Part shown: one piece after another, positions 23,969 through 33,334 of the stretch
Position numbering within the stretch: the stretch's first letter is position 1
How the letters are laid out: every line of letters starts with the position of its first letter
Source of the DNA: Mycobacterium sp. E3251
GTDB taxonomy: Bacteria > Actinomycetota > Actinomycetes > Mycobacteriales > Mycobacteriaceae
NCBI RefSeq assembly: GCF_001666835.1
Contig: NZ_LZJF01000122.1
Span: 1-64,000 of the forward strand
Direction: 5' to 3'
DNA: 64,000 nt
Notes under the pieces: generated by a model
Database searches by the model: none
What the model was told of the DNA's origin: nothing
The model's input: only the letters and a program-made list of their open reading frames with translations
Translations under genes and position numbers: made by a program

Positions 23969-25593
23969 CCAATGACTTTATTAACCACCTCGCGCGCGGC
24001 TTCCTGCACCTCCGCCAAATGCTCGGGACCGTTGAAGGATTCCGCGTAAATCTTGTAGACATCCTCGGTGCCCGACGGCCGCGCGGCAAACCATGCGTTG
24101 GCGGTCGTCACCTTCAATCCGCCCAGCGCGGCACCGTTGCCGGGCGCGGCGGTGAGTTTCGCGGTGATCGGCTCGCCGGCCACCTCGGTCGCGGTCACCT
24201 GCTCGGGCGAGAGCTTGGCCAGCCGGGCTTTTTGGTCACGATCGGCGGGCGCGTCGACCCGCGCGTAGAAGGGTGTGCCGTATTCGGCGGTCAGTTCCCG
24301 GTACCGCTGCGACGGCGTGGACCCCGTGACGGCCAGGATCTCGGAGGCCAGCAGCGCGAGGATGATGCCGTCCTTGTCGGTGGTCCAGACCGAGCCGTCG
24401 CGCCGCAGGAACGACGCCCCCGCCGACTCCTCGCCACCGAAGCCGATGGTGCCGCCGATCAGGCCGTCGACGAACCACTTGAACCCGACCGGCGCCTCGA
24501 CGAGCTTGCGGCCGATGCCGGCGACAACCCGGTCGATGATCGACGAACTGACCGCGGTCTTGCCGACGGCGATGCCCTCCGGCCACGACGGTCGGTGCGT
24601 GTAGAGGTAATCGATGGCCACCGCCAGGTAGTGGTTGGGGTTGAGCAGCCCTTCGTCGGGCGTGACGATGCCGTGGCGGTCGGAGTCCGCGTCGTTGCCG
24701 GTGGCGATCTGATAGCGGTCGCGATTGGCGATGAGGCCGGCCATCGCGTCCGGCGAGCTGCAGTCCATACGGATCTTGCCGTCGTGATCGAGCGTCATGA
24801 ACCGCCAGGTCGCATCGACCAGCGGGTTGACCACGGTCAGGTCCAGACGGTGCCGCTGCGCGATCTCACCCCAGTAGTCGACGCTCGCCCCGCCGAGCGG
24901 GTCCGCCCCGATCCGCACCCCGGCCGCGCGGATGGCGTCGATGTCGATCACGCCTGCCAGGTCGTCGACGTAGTTGCCGAGGTAGTCGTGGCGCTGGACG
25001 GTCCGCAGCGCCCGGGCCAGCGGCACCCGCTTCACCCCGGCACCATCACGCAGAATCTCGTTGGCGCGCTTGGCGATTGCGTTGGTCGCGTCGGTGTCGG
25101 CCGGGCCGCCGTTGGGCGGGTTGTACTTGAAGCCGCCGTCCGGCGGTGGGTTGTGCGACGGCGTCACGACGATCCCGTCGGCCAGCGCCTCGGTGCGGCC
25201 GCGGTTGTAGCTGAGGATCGCGTGGCTGACGGCCGGCGTCGGGGTGTAGCGGTCGCGGGAGTCGACCATCGTGACCACATCGTTGGCCGCGAGGACCTCC
25301 AGCGCCGACACCCAGGCCGGCTCGGAAAGGCCGTGTGTGTCACGGCCGATGAACAACGGTCCGGTGGCGCCGTGGGCGGCGCGGTATTCGACGATGGCCT
25401 GGGTGATGGCCAGGATGTGGGCCTCGTTGAACGCCCCGTTGAGCGCGGACCCGCGGTGGCCCGACGTGCCGAACACCACCTGCTGGGCGACGTCGTCGGG
25501 ATCGGGCTGGATCGAGTAGTAGGCCGTCACCAGGTGGGGCAGGTCGACGAGGTCTTGGGGCTGGGCCGGCTGACCGGCGCGGGGGTGGGCCAT
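23965..25593 (-). CDS. pgm: Alpha-D-phosphoglucomutase
   Basis: A 542-residue enzyme interconverting glucose 1-phosphate and glucose 6-phosphate. Start ATG 25593. Motifs: [16 protein letters not shown], catalytic phosphoserine in TPSHNPP (Ser146), metal loop DADSDRHG, sugar loop [11 protein letters not shown], and the phosphate-binding RPSGTED at the C-terminus. It corresponds to M. tuberculosis Rv3068c (pgmA) in order and size. With glgP in the same window it could channel glucan-derived glucose 1-phosphate into central metabolism. Confidence 0.95.
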   Translation of the reverse strand: MAHPRAGQPAQPQDLVDLPHLVTAYYSIQPDPDDVAQQVVFGTSGHRGSALNGAFNEAHILAITQAIVEYRAAHGATGPLFIGRDTHGLSEPAWVSALEVLAANDVVTMVDSRDRYTPTPAVSHAILSYNRGRTEALADGIVVTPSHNPPPDGGFKYNPPNGGPADTDATNAIAKRANEILRDGAGVKRVPLARALRTVQRHDYLGNYVDDLAGVIDIDAIRAAGVRIGADPLGGASVDYWGEIAQRHRLDLTVVNPLVDATWRFMTLDHDGKIRMDCSSPDAMAGLIANRDRYQIATGNDADSDRHGIVTPDEGLLNPNHYLAVAIDYLYTHRPSWPEGIAVGKTAVSSSIIDRVVAGIGRKLVEAPVGFKWFVDGLIGGTIGFGGEESAGASFLRRDGSVWTTDKDGIILALLASEILAVTGSTPSQRYRELTAEYGTPFYARVDAPADRDQKARLAKLSPEQVTATEVAGEPITAKLTAAPGNGAALGGLKVTTANAWFAARPSGTEDVYKIYAESFNGPEHLAEVQEAAREVVNKVIG

Positions 25594-25697
25594 GGTTCTC
25601 AATTCTGCCCGTGGCGCAGCTCGCTGACTTGTCAGGTACTTTTCTGACGTCCCGGATTCACCCACCCGTAAGTCCTGGAGAGGGGAAGGGATTACGC

Positions 25698-26093
25698 GTG
25701 GCACACGACTATCGCGAGTTGGCCGCGGTTTTTGCCGGCGGGGCGCTGGGCTCCCTCGCCCGTGCCGGCCTGGGCACGCTCGCCGCCGGTGACCCAGCGA
25801 AATGGCCGTGGCCGACGTTGACGGTGAACATCGTCGGCGCATTCCTCTTGGGCTACTTCACCACCCGGCTGCTAGAGCGGTTGCCGTTGTCGAGTTACCG
25901 GCGTCCCCTGCTCGGCACCGGGTTGTGCGGTGGACTCACCACGTTCTCCACGATGCAAGTCGAGACGCTGAGGATGGTCGAGCACGGGCATTGGACCCTG
26001 GCCGCGTGCTACACCGTGACCAGCATCGTGCTGGGCTTGCTGGCAGTGCACTTGGCCACCAAATTGGTGCGCAGGGTACGGATCCGCGCATGA
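25698..26093 (+). CDS. crcB: Fluoride channel protein CrcB/Fluc, first copy
   Basis: A 131-residue, four-helix fluoride exporter. Start GTG 25698 behind GAGAGGGGAAGGG. Motifs: [27 protein letters not shown] (pore Asn), and [12 protein letters not shown]. Fluc channels are antiparallel dimers; many actinobacteria use two homologous genes as a heterodimer. Its TGA overlaps the start of the second copy (ATGA). No fluoride riboswitch is evident upstream. Confidence 0.93.
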   Translation: MAHDYRELAAVFAGGALGSLARAGLGTLAAGDPAKWPWPTLTVNIVGAFLLGYFTTRLLERLPLSSYRRPLLGTGLCGGLTTFSTMQVETLRMVEHGHWTLAACYTVTSIVLGLLAVHLATKLVRRVRIRA

Positions 26094-26473
26094 CGGCCGG
26101 CGCGCTCACGACGGCTGCGGTATGGACTGGCGTCGCGCTGATCGGCGGCGTCGGGTCGGTGCTGCGGTTCGTGGTCGACCGCGCGGTGGCCCGCAGGGCC
26201 GCCCAATCCTTCCCGTTCGGCACGCTCGTCGTGAACGTCAGCGGCGCGGCGCTGCTGGGATTTCTTGGCGGCCTGGTGCTGAACAAGGAGGCGGCCCTGT
26301 TGGCCGGCACCGCCTTCGTCGGCGCCTACACCACGTTTTCCACCTGGATGTTGGAAACTCAGCGGCTCGGCGAGGAGCGACAGGTGCGCGCGGCGGTCGC
26401 CAACATCGTCATCAGCGTCGCGCTGGGTGAGGCGGCGGCGCTCCTCGCGCAGTCCATTGCCGAGCGGCTCTGA
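26090..26473 (+). CDS. crcB: Fluoride channel protein CrcB/Fluc, second copy
   Basis: A 127-residue homologue of the preceding gene with [29 protein letters not shown] and [14 protein letters not shown]. It is translationally coupled to the first copy and is probably its oppositely oriented partner in the membrane. It ends one base before the convergent acetyltransferase gene. Confidence 0.93.
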   Translation: MTAGALTTAAVWTGVALIGGVGSVLRFVVDRAVARRAAQSFPFGTLVVNVSGAALLGFLGGLVLNKEAALLAGTAFVGAYTTFSTWMLETQRLGEERQVRAAVANIVISVALGEAAALLAQSIAERL

Positions 26474-26474
26474 G

Positions 26475-27092
26475 TCAACTGCGCGGAACGTCCTCGGGCG
26501 TCCGGGGCAGCATGTAGAGCGCCATCCGCCGATTCGACATGTCGTGCTCGCCGAGGAAGACACAGCCGCCCCGCTCGCAGAACGTGCGCGCCAAGACGTT
26601 GCGGTGGTCGGGGTCGAACATGATGCGCCGACATCGCGGATCGAGGCCCAAGATGCTGCCCACCAGGTAAGGCAGCAGGTAACTGACGTGTCCCCGCTTG
26701 ATGTAATCCAGGTCGGCTACCGCGACATGCAGACCCAGATCGTGGGGATCGTAGTCATATCGGTTCGCAATGGAATCCTTTGCCGCCCGGTACAACTCGA
26801 TGTAGGCGCGGGGTATGGCATCGAGCGTGGCAATGAACGGGCGGGAGAAGCCGCCTTCGAGTTGCGCGGCCAGATAACGACGCCAGCGCGCCAAAGGCCA
26901 GGCGGACTCCCACGCTTCCACCAGATGCGGCCGGCTCATCCACTCGGTGATCATCTCGGCGTCGGCCTCCGGGTCGGCAAGACGCAACCCATACGGCTCG
27001 GGCAATGCGGGTATCGGCGGCGGCGGCACGGCGCGCACCTCGTCGGGGATGTCGGTCAACTCCCGCGGCAGTATCGGATCGGCCTCGCTCAT
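26475..27092 (-). CDS. GNAT acetyltransferase of the IucB/MbtK type
   Basis: A 205-residue protein. Start ATG 27092, which overlaps the stop of the upstream LLM gene (ATGA). The N-terminal RLADPEADAEMITEWMSRPHLVEAWE, then AYIELYRAAKDSI, GLHVAVADLDYIKRG, and the acetyl-CoA region DPRCRRIMFDPDHRN follow the siderophore N-acyltransferase family (IucB, RhbD, mycobacterial MbtK). It may acylate a hydroxylysine-like amine. No siderophore genes or IdeR box are nearby, so its role is uncertain. Confidence 0.8.
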   Translation of the reverse strand: MSEADPILPRELTDIPDEVRAVPPPPIPALPEPYGLRLADPEADAEMITEWMSRPHLVEAWESAWPLARWRRYLAAQLEGGFSRPFIATLDAIPRAYIELYRAAKDSIANRYDYDPHDLGLHVAVADLDYIKRGHVSYLLPYLVGSILGLDPRCRRIMFDPDHRNVLARTFCERGGCVFLGEHDMSNRRMALYMLPRTPEDVPRS

Positions 27093-27964
27093 GCCGGTGT
27101 CGCCATCGTCCACTGCTCAGCCAGCGCCGAGACCCATTCGGCGGCCGCGTCGGGCCGGTCCGGCGGCGCCGCGACAAGAACCAATTCGTCAACGCCCAAC
27201 TCGGCGAGGGCGCCGACATCCGCAACGCCCGGATCGCGCAACGCCACCGACAGCCAAAGCTGCCCATGATCACGCCCCGCCTCGGCACACAGTTGCTCCA
27301 GCTTGGCGATGCGTTCCCGGACGGCCTCAACGCCGTCGATGTTGAACCCATACCAGCCGTCTCCCCACGTCGCCACCCGGCGCAGGGCCGAATCGCTATT
27401 GCCCCCAATCACGATCGGGATCCGACGATCGCGCACCGGCTTAGGGTTCACGCGAATGCCATCGAAGCAGACGAAATCACCGTCGAACGAAGCGACGTCG
27501 TCACGCCATAACGCTCGCATCGCCGCAACGTATTCGGCGGTCCGCGCGCCGCGATGGGCGAAAGGGACTGACAGCGCGGCGAATTCCTCCTTCGACCACC
27601 CGACACCGATGCCCAATGTCAGCCGGCCACCGCTGAGCCGATCCAGGCTGGCGGCCTGCTTGGCCACCACGACCGGATTGTGTTCGGGCAGCAGGAGCAC
27701 GCCCGTCGCCAGCCCGATCCGGGACGAGGCGGCGGCGGCGAAGCTCAGCGTGATCATCGGATCAAGCCAATCCGCTTGTGCGGGAACAGCGATGACGCCG
27801 TCATCCGAATAGGGATAGCGAGACGCGGGCCGGTCGACCATGACGACGTGTTCGCCGACCCACAGCGTGGCGAAGCCGCAGTCGTCCGCTGCTGACGCGA
27901 CGGCATCGATCACCGCGCGGTCGGCGCCGGCACCGATCCCCAGGGCGTGCAATCCCAGCTGCAT
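27089..27964 (-). CDS. LLM-class F420-dependent oxidoreductase (Rv3072c-like)
   Basis: A 291-residue TIM-barrel protein of the luciferase-like family with DDCGFATLWVGEHVVM, GVLLLPEHNPVVVAKQAASLDRLSGGR, GIGVGWSKEEFA and IVIGGNSDSALRRVA. The cofactor is probably F420 by family. Its position between the GNAT and DUF488 genes matches the Rv3072c neighbourhood. It is coupled to the downstream acetyltransferase by a four-base overlap. Confidence 0.87.
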   Translation of the reverse strand: MQLGLHALGIGAGADRAVIDAVASAADDCGFATLWVGEHVVMVDRPASRYPYSDDGVIAVPAQADWLDPMITLSFAAAASSRIGLATGVLLLPEHNPVVVAKQAASLDRLSGGRLTLGIGVGWSKEEFAALSVPFAHRGARTAEYVAAMRALWRDDVASFDGDFVCFDGIRVNPKPVRDRRIPIVIGGNSDSALRRVATWGDGWYGFNIDGVEAVRERIAKLEQLCAEAGRDHGQLWLSVALRDPGVADVGALAELGVDELVLVAAPPDRPDAAAEWVSALAEQWTMATPA

Positions 27965-27984
27965 CGCCCGATCGTCTCACGCGT

Positions 27985-28341
27985 TCAGCGGCTTTTCAGC
28001 AGCTCAGCGAGAACGGCCGCCTGGCTGATGTCCGTATCGCGGGTCGCCGTCACCAGGGTGACCACGCCGCGGCCGGCCAGCTTTCGCAGCTCCTCCAGCG
28101 CCGGGTTGCCCCGCAGTTCCGCCTTGTACCGCGAGGCGAATTCGTCGAACCGTTCGGGCCGGTGCTGATACCACTCGCGCAGATCCTTCGATGGCGCGAC
28201 CTCCTTGCACCAGCTACCCACCCGCGGGTCCTCCTTGCGGAGTCCTCGCGGCCAGACTCGGTCGACCAGCACGCGCTGGCCTTCCTCTGGGATGACGTCG
28301 TCGTAGACTCGCGCCACCCGGATCCGACTCTTGGCGCTCAT
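27985..28341 (-). CDS. DUF488 family protein (Rv3073c-like)
   Basis: A 118-residue protein from ATG 28341. DUF488 signature: VARVYDDVIP, VLVDRVWPRGLRKED, WCKEVAPSKDLREWY, and FASRYKAEL. The family is widespread and its function is unknown. It heads the leftward LLM/GNAT transcription unit, 20 bases before the LLM gene, and is divergent from the HNH gene. Confidence 0.85.
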   Translation of the reverse strand: MSAKSRIRVARVYDDVIPEEGQRVLVDRVWPRGLRKEDPRVGSWCKEVAPSKDLREWYQHRPERFDEFASRYKAELRGNPALEELRKLAGRGVVTLVTATRDTDISQAAVLAELLKSR

Positions 28342-28388
28342 ACTCGCCAGCGTAGCGACGCGCGCGTTGTCGGTGCCCCCGTTTACTA

Positions 28389-28404
28389 TCGAACCTATGT
28401 TCGA
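28389..28404. promoter_or_regulatory. LexA (SOS) box overlapping the HNH start codon
   Basis: TCGAAC-CTAT-GTTCGA is a perfect match to the actinobacterial LexA consensus TCGAAC-N4-GTTCGA. The ATG of the DUF222/HNH gene lies inside it (28397). Confidence 0.85.
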
Positions 28405-29671
28405 AGAATTGACGGAGGGTGACCCGCCGGCCGACGAATCGGCGCTGATAGAGCGCATCGCGGAGCTGGAGACGGTCAAATGCGCGGCCGCCGCGGAACA
28501 GGCCCGAGCGGCTGCCGCCCTGGACGCGGCCCGTCGTGCCTCCGAAGCGGCGGCAGGGGTGCCCGCCGCGCGGCGAGGCCGCGGCGTGGCCGCCGAGGTC
28601 GCACTGGCGCGGCGCGACTCCCCCGCGCGGGGCAGCCGGCATCTCGGCTTCGCCAAGGCCCTCGTCTACGAGATGCCGCACACCCTGGCGGCGCTGGAAT
28701 GCGGGGCGCTGTCGGAGTGGCGCGCCACGCTGATCGTGCGCGAGAGCGCCTGCCTGGACGTCGAGGACCGCCGCGCACTGGACGCGGAGTTGTGCGCCGA
28801 CCCGGCGAGCCTGGCCGGCATGGGCGACGCGCGAGTGGCCGCGGCCGCGAAAGCGATCGCCTACCGGCTGGATCCGCACGCGGTCGTCGAGCGGGCGGCC
28901 AAGGCGGAGCAGGAGCGCACGGTCACCATTCGGCCGGCGCCGGACACGATGACGTATCTCACCGCGTTACTTCCTGTGGCCCAGGGCGTTTCGGTCTACG
29001 CTGCGCTGCGCCGCGAAGCGGATACCCGCGGTGATGGGCGCTCGCGCGGCCAGGTGATGGCAGACACCTTGGTCGAAAGGGTCACCGGCCGCAGCGCCAC
29101 GGTCCCGACTCCGATCGCGGTCAACTTGGTGCTATCCGACGAGACGCTGCTCGGCGGTGACGATGCGCCGGCCGACATCTCCGGCTACGGTCCCATCCCC
29201 GCGGCGGTCGCGCGCGCGATGGTCAACAGCGCTGTCACCGACCGACGCTCGCGCGCGACGCTGCGCAGGCTCTATACGCACCCCCGGGCCGGGGCGCTGG
29301 TGGCGATGGAGTCCCGGGCACGCATCTTTCCCCGCGGGCTGGCCGCATTCATCGGGCTGCGCGATCAGCGTTGCCGCACACCGTACTGCGACGCGCCGAT
29401 CAGGCACCGCGACCACGCACAGCCGTGGGCGGGCGGCGGCCCGACCACCGCGGACAACGGTCTGGGCTCGTGCGAGAGCTGCAACTACACGAAGGAAGCC
29501 GCGGGCTGGCGGGTCAGCACCGGGGTCGACGAAAACCACACCCACATAGCACTATTCACGACGCCGACCGGCAAGAGCTACCGATCGATGGCCCCGCCGC
29601 GCGCCCCAGCGATCACGGTCAGCAAGTTGGAAATCCGCATCGGGGTGTCACTCGCACGCCACGCGGCCTAG
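28397..29671 (+). CDS. 13E12-type DUF222 / HNH endonuclease domain protein
   Basis: A 424-residue protein starting at ATG 28397, inside a LexA box. The N-terminal two-thirds is the DUF222 helical domain ([40 protein letters not shown]). The C-terminal HNH domain has [15 protein letters not shown] and a second CESCN zinc pair, with HRDHAQPW as the HNH core. These correspond to M. tuberculosis 13E12 repeat proteins (position of Rv3074). The LexA box and nuclease domain suggest a DNA-damage-induced role. Its stop overlaps the convergent DsbA-like gene by four bases. Confidence 0.88.
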   Translation: MFEELTEGDPPADESALIERIAELETVKCAAAAEQARAAAALDAARRASEAAAGVPAARRGRGVAAEVALARRDSPARGSRHLGFAKALVYEMPHTLAALECGALSEWRATLIVRESACLDVEDRRALDAELCADPASLAGMGDARVAAAAKAIAYRLDPHAVVERAAKAEQERTVTIRPAPDTMTYLTALLPVAQGVSVYAALRREADTRGDGRSRGQVMADTLVERVTGRSATVPTPIAVNLVLSDETLLGGDDAPADISGYGPIPAAVARAMVNSAVTDRRSRATLRRLYTHPRAGALVAMESRARIFPRGLAAFIGLRDQRCRTPYCDAPIRHRDHAQPWAGGGPTTADNGLGSCESCNYTKEAAGWRVSTGVDENHTHIALFTTPTGKSYRSMAPPRAPAITVSKLEIRIGVSLARHAA

Positions 29672-30366
29672 GTGGCTTGGTCGGTGAACCGCGAAACATC
29701 GACGACCTCACCGCGATTGATGCTGACCCAGTCGCGCCCATCCAGGTAGGGACGCAGCGTGCGGCCAATCAGCTCGACATCGGCGCTCGACTTTGGCCGC
29801 TGCAGCTCGTACACGTGGGGCAGCTCGGCCATGCCGGTGACGACGTTCCACAGCGTCAGGGCCTTCGGCCCGGTCGGCGGGTCCACCAGGACGGGGCCAA
29901 ACAGGCACTGTCCCAACAGGAACAGCGTCGGCACTCCGTATCCGCCGGCATCGATCACCCGTTGATGGTCATCGCGTATCTCGTCGTGGGTCGTCGGATC
30001 GCTCAGCGCCGCGTCGAAAACCGATGCCTCGACGCCGATCTCGCTCAGCAAGCGGCGGGCGACGGCGGGGTCGTGCGGTTTGCCGCCGAGCGTGTGCAGT
30101 TCATGCCCGGTGGCGGCGTACCACCGATCCAGCAGCGACATGTCCGTTCGGCGCAGCAGCGCCCCGATGCGCATCAACGACCATCCATAGGACCACTCGC
30201 GTTCCCACGGATGCTTCTGGCCCTCTGAGCGGTTGATTTCCTCGAGGCTGAAGAATCGCCAGTCGACGGTGATGCCGAGTTGCTCGCGAACTTCGCGGAT
30301 CCACAGCGAGGTCTGATAGGCGAACGGGCACATCGGGTCGAAATGAAAATCCACCACACCGCTCAT
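29668..30366 (-). CDS. DsbA-family / mycothiol-dependent oxidoreductase-like protein
   Basis: A 232-residue thioredoxin-fold protein with an inserted helical domain. The active-site text is FDPMCPFAY with a single Cys13 (C-P-F rather than CxxC), then [17 protein letters not shown] with the cis-Pro. Layout and text (DFxFDPxCPxA, [14 protein letters not shown]) resemble Rv2466c, the mycothiol-dependent nitroreductase, except that the second active-site Cys is missing. A one-cysteine mechanism with mycothiol is a reasonable inference. Confidence 0.8.
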   Translation of the reverse strand: MSGVVDFHFDPMCPFAYQTSLWIREVREQLGITVDWRFFSLEEINRSEGQKHPWEREWSYGWSLMRIGALLRRTDMSLLDRWYAATGHELHTLGGKPHDPAVARRLLSEIGVEASVFDAALSDPTTHDEIRDDHQRVIDAGGYGVPTLFLLGQCLFGPVLVDPPTGPKALTLWNVVTGMAELPHVYELQRPKSSADVELIGRTLRPYLDGRDWVSINRGEVVDVSRFTDQAT

Positions 30367-30385
30367 GCCGGACCTGCTTTGCCGC

Positions 30386-31309
30386 TCAGTAGTGATAGGT
30401 GTCCGACGGCGCGGGTGAATGATCCCGTTCTTCGTCGTCGAAGTCCGACGATTCTATGTCGTAGGCGCGAGCAAGCTCGAGGATTTTGGTGGCCCTGGCA
30501 ATCCGCGGCAGGTCCGACCCGTTGCGGATCTCTCCCCCGTCGCGTTCGAATTCGGCGAAAAACTCTTTGGCCCAAGAGATTTCGTCCTGCGACGGGGACA
30601 GGCCCTCGTTCACCACGGCGCATTGGTCCGGGGTCAGGCAGATCTTGCCCGTCATCCCGAACTCCACCGACACGGCGGTCGCTTCGATGAGTTTCAACGC
30701 GTTGGAGCCGATCGTCGGTCCGTCGATCGCGCTGGGCAGGCTGGCCGCCTTGGCGGCGATCGTGAAGCGCGACCGGGCGTAGGCCAGCGTGCTCGGGTCT
30801 TCCCCGAAACCGGTATCGCGGCGGAAATCGCCGATGCCGAAGGCGAGCCGGAAGGTGCCCTTGGCCGCGGCTATTTCGGTGATGCGTTCCAGCCCGCGGG
30901 CCGTTTCCACCAGCGCCACGATCGGCACGTTCGGCAGCCGTTGCGCGGTCTCGGTGACGTGGTCCACCGATTCGACCATCGCCAGCATCACCCCGCCGAC
31001 CGGTGTGCCGGCCAGCGCGGCGAGGTCGTCCGCCCACCACGGGGTGCCGAAGCCGTTGACGCGCACCCAGTCGGTGTTGCCCGCTCCCAGCCAACTCACC
31101 ACGTTGTCGCGGGCGGTGTGCTTGTCTTTCGGCGCGACGGCGTCCTCGATGTCGAGTACGACGATGTCGGCCCGGGAATGCGCCGCGGACTGGAACCGGT
31201 CGGCGTGGGCACCGTTCACCAGGAGCCAACTCCGGGCCAACACGGGATCGATGCGGTAGCCGATGACGTCGTCGGGCTCCGTCGCGCTGCTATTGACCTG
31301 GTCGTACAT
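30386..31309 (-). CDS. CitE-like HpcH/HpaI aldolase (Rv3075c-like)
   Basis: A 307-residue TIM-barrel lyase. Metal and CoA-substrate motifs: [37 protein letters not shown] (Glu ligand), [13 protein letters not shown] (Asp ligand), and GKICLTPDQ, a variation of the GK..IHP motif. Free-standing CitE proteins cleave or hydrolyse malyl- or citramalyl-CoA-like thioesters; the exact substrate is not determined. It follows the conserved order next to the DsbA and HNH genes. Confidence 0.85.
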   Translation of the reverse strand: MYDQVNSSATEPDDVIGYRIDPVLARSWLLVNGAHADRFQSAAHSRADIVVLDIEDAVAPKDKHTARDNVVSWLGAGNTDWVRVNGFGTPWWADDLAALAGTPVGGVMLAMVESVDHVTETAQRLPNVPIVALVETARGLERITEIAAAKGTFRLAFGIGDFRRDTGFGEDPSTLAYARSRFTIAAKAASLPSAIDGPTIGSNALKLIEATAVSVEFGMTGKICLTPDQCAVVNEGLSPSQDEISWAKEFFAEFERDGGEIRNGSDLPRIARATKILELARAYDIESSDFDDEERDHSPAPSDTYHY

Positions 31310-31495
31310 TTTTAGCTGATCTGCCGTCTTTCGTAGCTCGTCGATGTGGGGTTAGTGCCTTAACCGTAGCGATATCCCGAAACGGGCGGTCGGGCATGCC
31401 CCGGGAAAGCCGAGACGCCCGGGGCGAGCGACACCCCCGACGACGCCCAGCGGCGGGAGAACCCTCGCTTTACTGCGTATTCGCCTCGACGGACG

Positions 31496-31534
31496 AAGGC
31501 CGCCCGGGCGGAGGGAACTCGCCCGGGCGGCCTT
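31496..31534 (-). terminator. Strong stem-loop after the ferritin-like gene
   Basis: Two perfect 15-base arms (31496-31510 and 31520-31534, cores GCCCGGGCG / CGCCCGGGC) flank a 9-base loop, 12 bases beyond the stop of the leftward ferritin-like gene. There is no U-tract, as often seen for mycobacterial terminators. Confidence 0.75.
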
Positions 31535-31545
31535 ACGGATTCCGG

Positions 31546-32508
31546 CTAGTTGATGCCGACTACCTCTTGCGCGATCGCGGCGACACGCGTCTGCGCGGCC
31601 GACACGACCCGCTGGCGGTTCTTGTTCGCCTCTTCGTAGGCGATGATCGCCCGCACGTCGCTCGGGTTGGTGAGGTCCTTCACCTCGGCGACGGCCTCGC
31701 TGACGTTGAGCTCGTCGTAGTTGGCGATGGGCAGCTCGTCGGCGTCGAGCACTCCCACAGCAGCACGCGCCGCGTGCAGGGCGTCGGCGGTCTGCCGGGC
31801 CCCCTCGTTGCGGGTAACCCTCTCGGCCGCCTCGAGAGCGGCGTTCCGCGACGCGGCGAGCGCACGGGTAGCCACGTCACCGGCGTACGCGCCCCGGCTC
31901 ACCAGCTCGTTGAACGTCGGCCGGGCCGAGCGCAGCGCGTCCGCGGCCCTGTCGACGCCCCTAACCGACCACTCGACCGGCAGGTTCACCAGTTTCACCG
32001 CTGTACCGGCCGCCGCCTGCAACGGCGTGCGGCGCAGCGCGGCGGGGCCGCCCAGCGCATCTTCTGCAAGCACGGTCGTCAGCCAATCGACGGTCGCCGA
32101 GTGGGCCGTGATCAGCCGAGTCGCCAGGCTCTCAACTTCGGGGAGCTCGGCCGCGACGGCCAGGGCTTTGAGGTAACGGGCGCGGTCCAGCAACTGGTCC
32201 TCCAGCGCCAGGTCACCCAGCAGCGCCTCGTCGAACGGCTGGGCCTGTTCGGTCAGGGCCTTGACCGCGGCGGCGGCGCGGCCCAGGAAGGGGCCGACGA
32301 TGTCGGGGACGCCGCCAAGCTCGCGGATCGCCTTCTCGATGGCCTCGGACCGCTCGCGGGCGTTCGACGCGTTCTGCGTCAGCTCACGCTCGACCGCCTC
32401 GGTACGCGCTTGTGCGATGCGGGTTTCGGCGACCTGGACCTCTGTGTTCGTCAGCTGGTGAAGCGCACGCAACTGCGCCAGCACCGTCGTCTTGTCCGAT
32501 GAAGTCAT
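31546..32508 (-). CDS. Ferritin-like domain protein of mycobacteria
   Basis: A 320-residue, almost wholly helical protein starting at ATG 32508 with AGGAGG nine bases upstream. The N-terminal half (LRALHQLTNTEVQVAETRIAQ, AIEKAIRELGGVPDIVGPF, LLGDLALEDQLLDRARYLKALA) follows a ferritin-like four-helix pattern. The C-terminal half has repeated Ala-rich helices. Metal ligands are not obvious as ExxH pairs, so iron binding is unproven. A SigF-type promoter lies about 60 bases upstream and a strong terminator follows. Confidence 0.7.
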   Translation of the reverse strand: MTSSDKTTVLAQLRALHQLTNTEVQVAETRIAQARTEAVERELTQNASNARERSEAIEKAIRELGGVPDIVGPFLGRAAAAVKALTEQAQPFDEALLGDLALEDQLLDRARYLKALAVAAELPEVESLATRLITAHSATVDWLTTVLAEDALGGPAALRRTPLQAAAGTAVKLVNLPVEWSVRGVDRAADALRSARPTFNELVSRGAYAGDVATRALAASRNAALEAAERVTRNEGARQTADALHAARAAVGVLDADELPIANYDELNVSEAVAEVKDLTNPSDVRAIIAYEEANKNRQRVVSAAQTRVAAIAQEVVGIN

Positions 32509-32566
32509 GGAAATTCGCCTCCTGCGTTGATTGTTTGGATCGGCACGAAAGCGCCTTTTTAGCGGC

Positions 32567-32592
32567 TACCCATTCGGGCGCCGACAGATAAC
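32567..32592 (-). promoter_or_regulatory. SigF-like promoter for the ferritin-like gene
   Basis: On the minus strand GTTAT (32592-32588), 16 bases, then GGGTA (32571-32567). The mycobacterial SigF consensus is GTTT-N15-17-GGGTAT; the -35 has one deviation. Confidence 0.5.
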
Positions 32593-32687
32593 ATCGACCT
32601 CCGCCGTGTGATCCAGATCGCTTTTGCGGGGGCGAGGGCATCCCGGCGCAGCGACCGGACAGCAAACAAGTCGATATCCCCGCGCAA

Positions 32688-32711
32688 GTTTCACGCCCGC
32701 CCTCCCGGGTA
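32688..32711 (+). promoter_or_regulatory. SigF-like promoter for the WGxxGxxG gene
   Basis: GTTT (32688-32691), 15-base spacer, GGGTA (32707-32711), matching the SigF consensus. It lies about 130 bases upstream of the gene. Confidence 0.6.
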
Positions 32712-32838
32712 GCCATGCCTTGCCACGCCGCCGCTTCGGCGGAGCGTCGCTTTCCGCGAGGACTAGAGCACCCTGGTCCTTCACATGCGTCCCGGCACCC
32801 TTCAGGGTTCCGACCGGGGCAAACCACTAGGAGTACAC

Positions 32839-33117
32839 ATGCGTAGGACCATTGCGATCGTTTCGGCCACCGGGGCGCTGTTGTTCGGTGGGGCAGGCGT
32901 CGCCAACGCCGCCAGTGCGGCCTCTCCCGCGCCGTCGTCCACCACAACCACGTTGGCGGACAACGACAACAACAACAGCCAACACAACGACAACACCGGG
33001 CTGTGGGGCCTCCTCGGCCTGCTCGGCTTGGGCGGACTCGCCGGACTGAAGCGCCGCAAGGACGCCGTCACCGGCACCGGTGTCGGACCAGCCGCCACCG
33101 GCGACCGTCGCGTCTAG
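32839..33117 (+). CDS. Small exported WGxxGxxG-CTERM domain protein
   Basis: A 92-residue protein from ATG 32839 with AGGAG upstream. It has a signal peptide (IVSATGALLFGGAGVANAA), a low-complexity Ser/Thr/Asn/Asp linker (DNDNNNSQHNDN), then WGLLGLLGLGGLAGLKRRK: a WGxxGxxG motif, a hydrophobic stretch and a basic end. This is the tripartite layout of a C-terminal sorting signal; the sorting enzyme is not known to me. A SigF-type promoter precedes it and a stem-loop follows. Confidence 0.75.
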   Translation: MRRTIAIVSATGALLFGGAGVANAASAASPAPSSTTTTLADNDNNNSQHNDNTGLWGLLGLLGLGGLAGLKRRKDAVTGTGVGPAATGDRRV

Positions 33118-33134
33118 TTCCTTCGCTCGGCTTC

Positions 33135-33169
33135 AGATCCCCGTCAGGCGCCGCGCCTGGCGGGGATCT
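33135..33169 (+). terminator. Stem-loop after the WGxxGxxG gene
   Basis: Arms at 33135-33150 and 33154-33169 (AGATCCCC ... GGGGATCT) form a 16-bp stem with one G-U pair and a 3-base loop, 17 bases after the stop codon. Confidence 0.75.
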
Positions 33170-33242
33170 GGCCCGGCGCCCGAACAGGAAAAAGGCTTGT
33201 GCGTCAAACGATTCCCCGAGCCACCCGCGCCCGCGAGGCCTC

Positions 33243-33267
33243 GTTTAGGGGCTTGTACAGCGGGTAT
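33243..33267 (+). promoter_or_regulatory. SigF-like promoter for the hemerythrin gene
   Basis: GTTT (33243-33246), 15-base spacer, GGGTAT (33262-33267): an exact match to the mycobacterial SigF consensus, 67 bases before the hemerythrin start. Confidence 0.7.
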
Positions 33268-33334
33268 GCCTCGTCAAGCCGCACACAGCCCATAGTGCGA
33301 GTCCTAATCCCCGAGAGAACAGTGAGGTACGGCG

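Larger units (their letters stand above)
32509..32838. other. 330-base intergenic region with divergent SigF-type promoters
   Basis: No convincing coding sequence. It holds the leftward promoter of the ferritin-like gene, the rightward promoter of the WGxxGxxG gene, and within the rightward leader a hairpin CCGCCG-CTT-CGGCGG at 32728-32742. The leader of about 120 bases before the rightward gene is otherwise unexplained. Confidence 0.6.

Noticed and set aside
24019-25647. Long plus-strand open frame opposite pgm
   Set aside because: It is a GC-rich shadow of the phosphoglucomutase gene with no protein-like text; pgm itself is unambiguous.
25594-25697. Fluoride riboswitch upstream of the crcB pair
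   Set aside because: I could not find the conserved pseudoknot elements of the crcB motif in these 104 bases; only a purine-rich ribosome binding site is evident.
31350-31365. Inverted repeat GGTTA-N6-TAACC upstream of citE as an operator
   Set aside because: Arms are only five bases and no regulator is adjacent; too weak to call.
32566-32784. Leftward 72-codon open frame in the ferritin/WGxxGxxG intergenic region
   Set aside because: No ribosome site, Arg/Pro-rich text, and it covers both SigF-type promoters.
32712-32838. c-di-AMP (ydaO-type) riboswitch in the leader of the WGxxGxxG gene
   Set aside because: There is a long leader with one GC hairpin, but the conserved blocks of that riboswitch are not recognisable.
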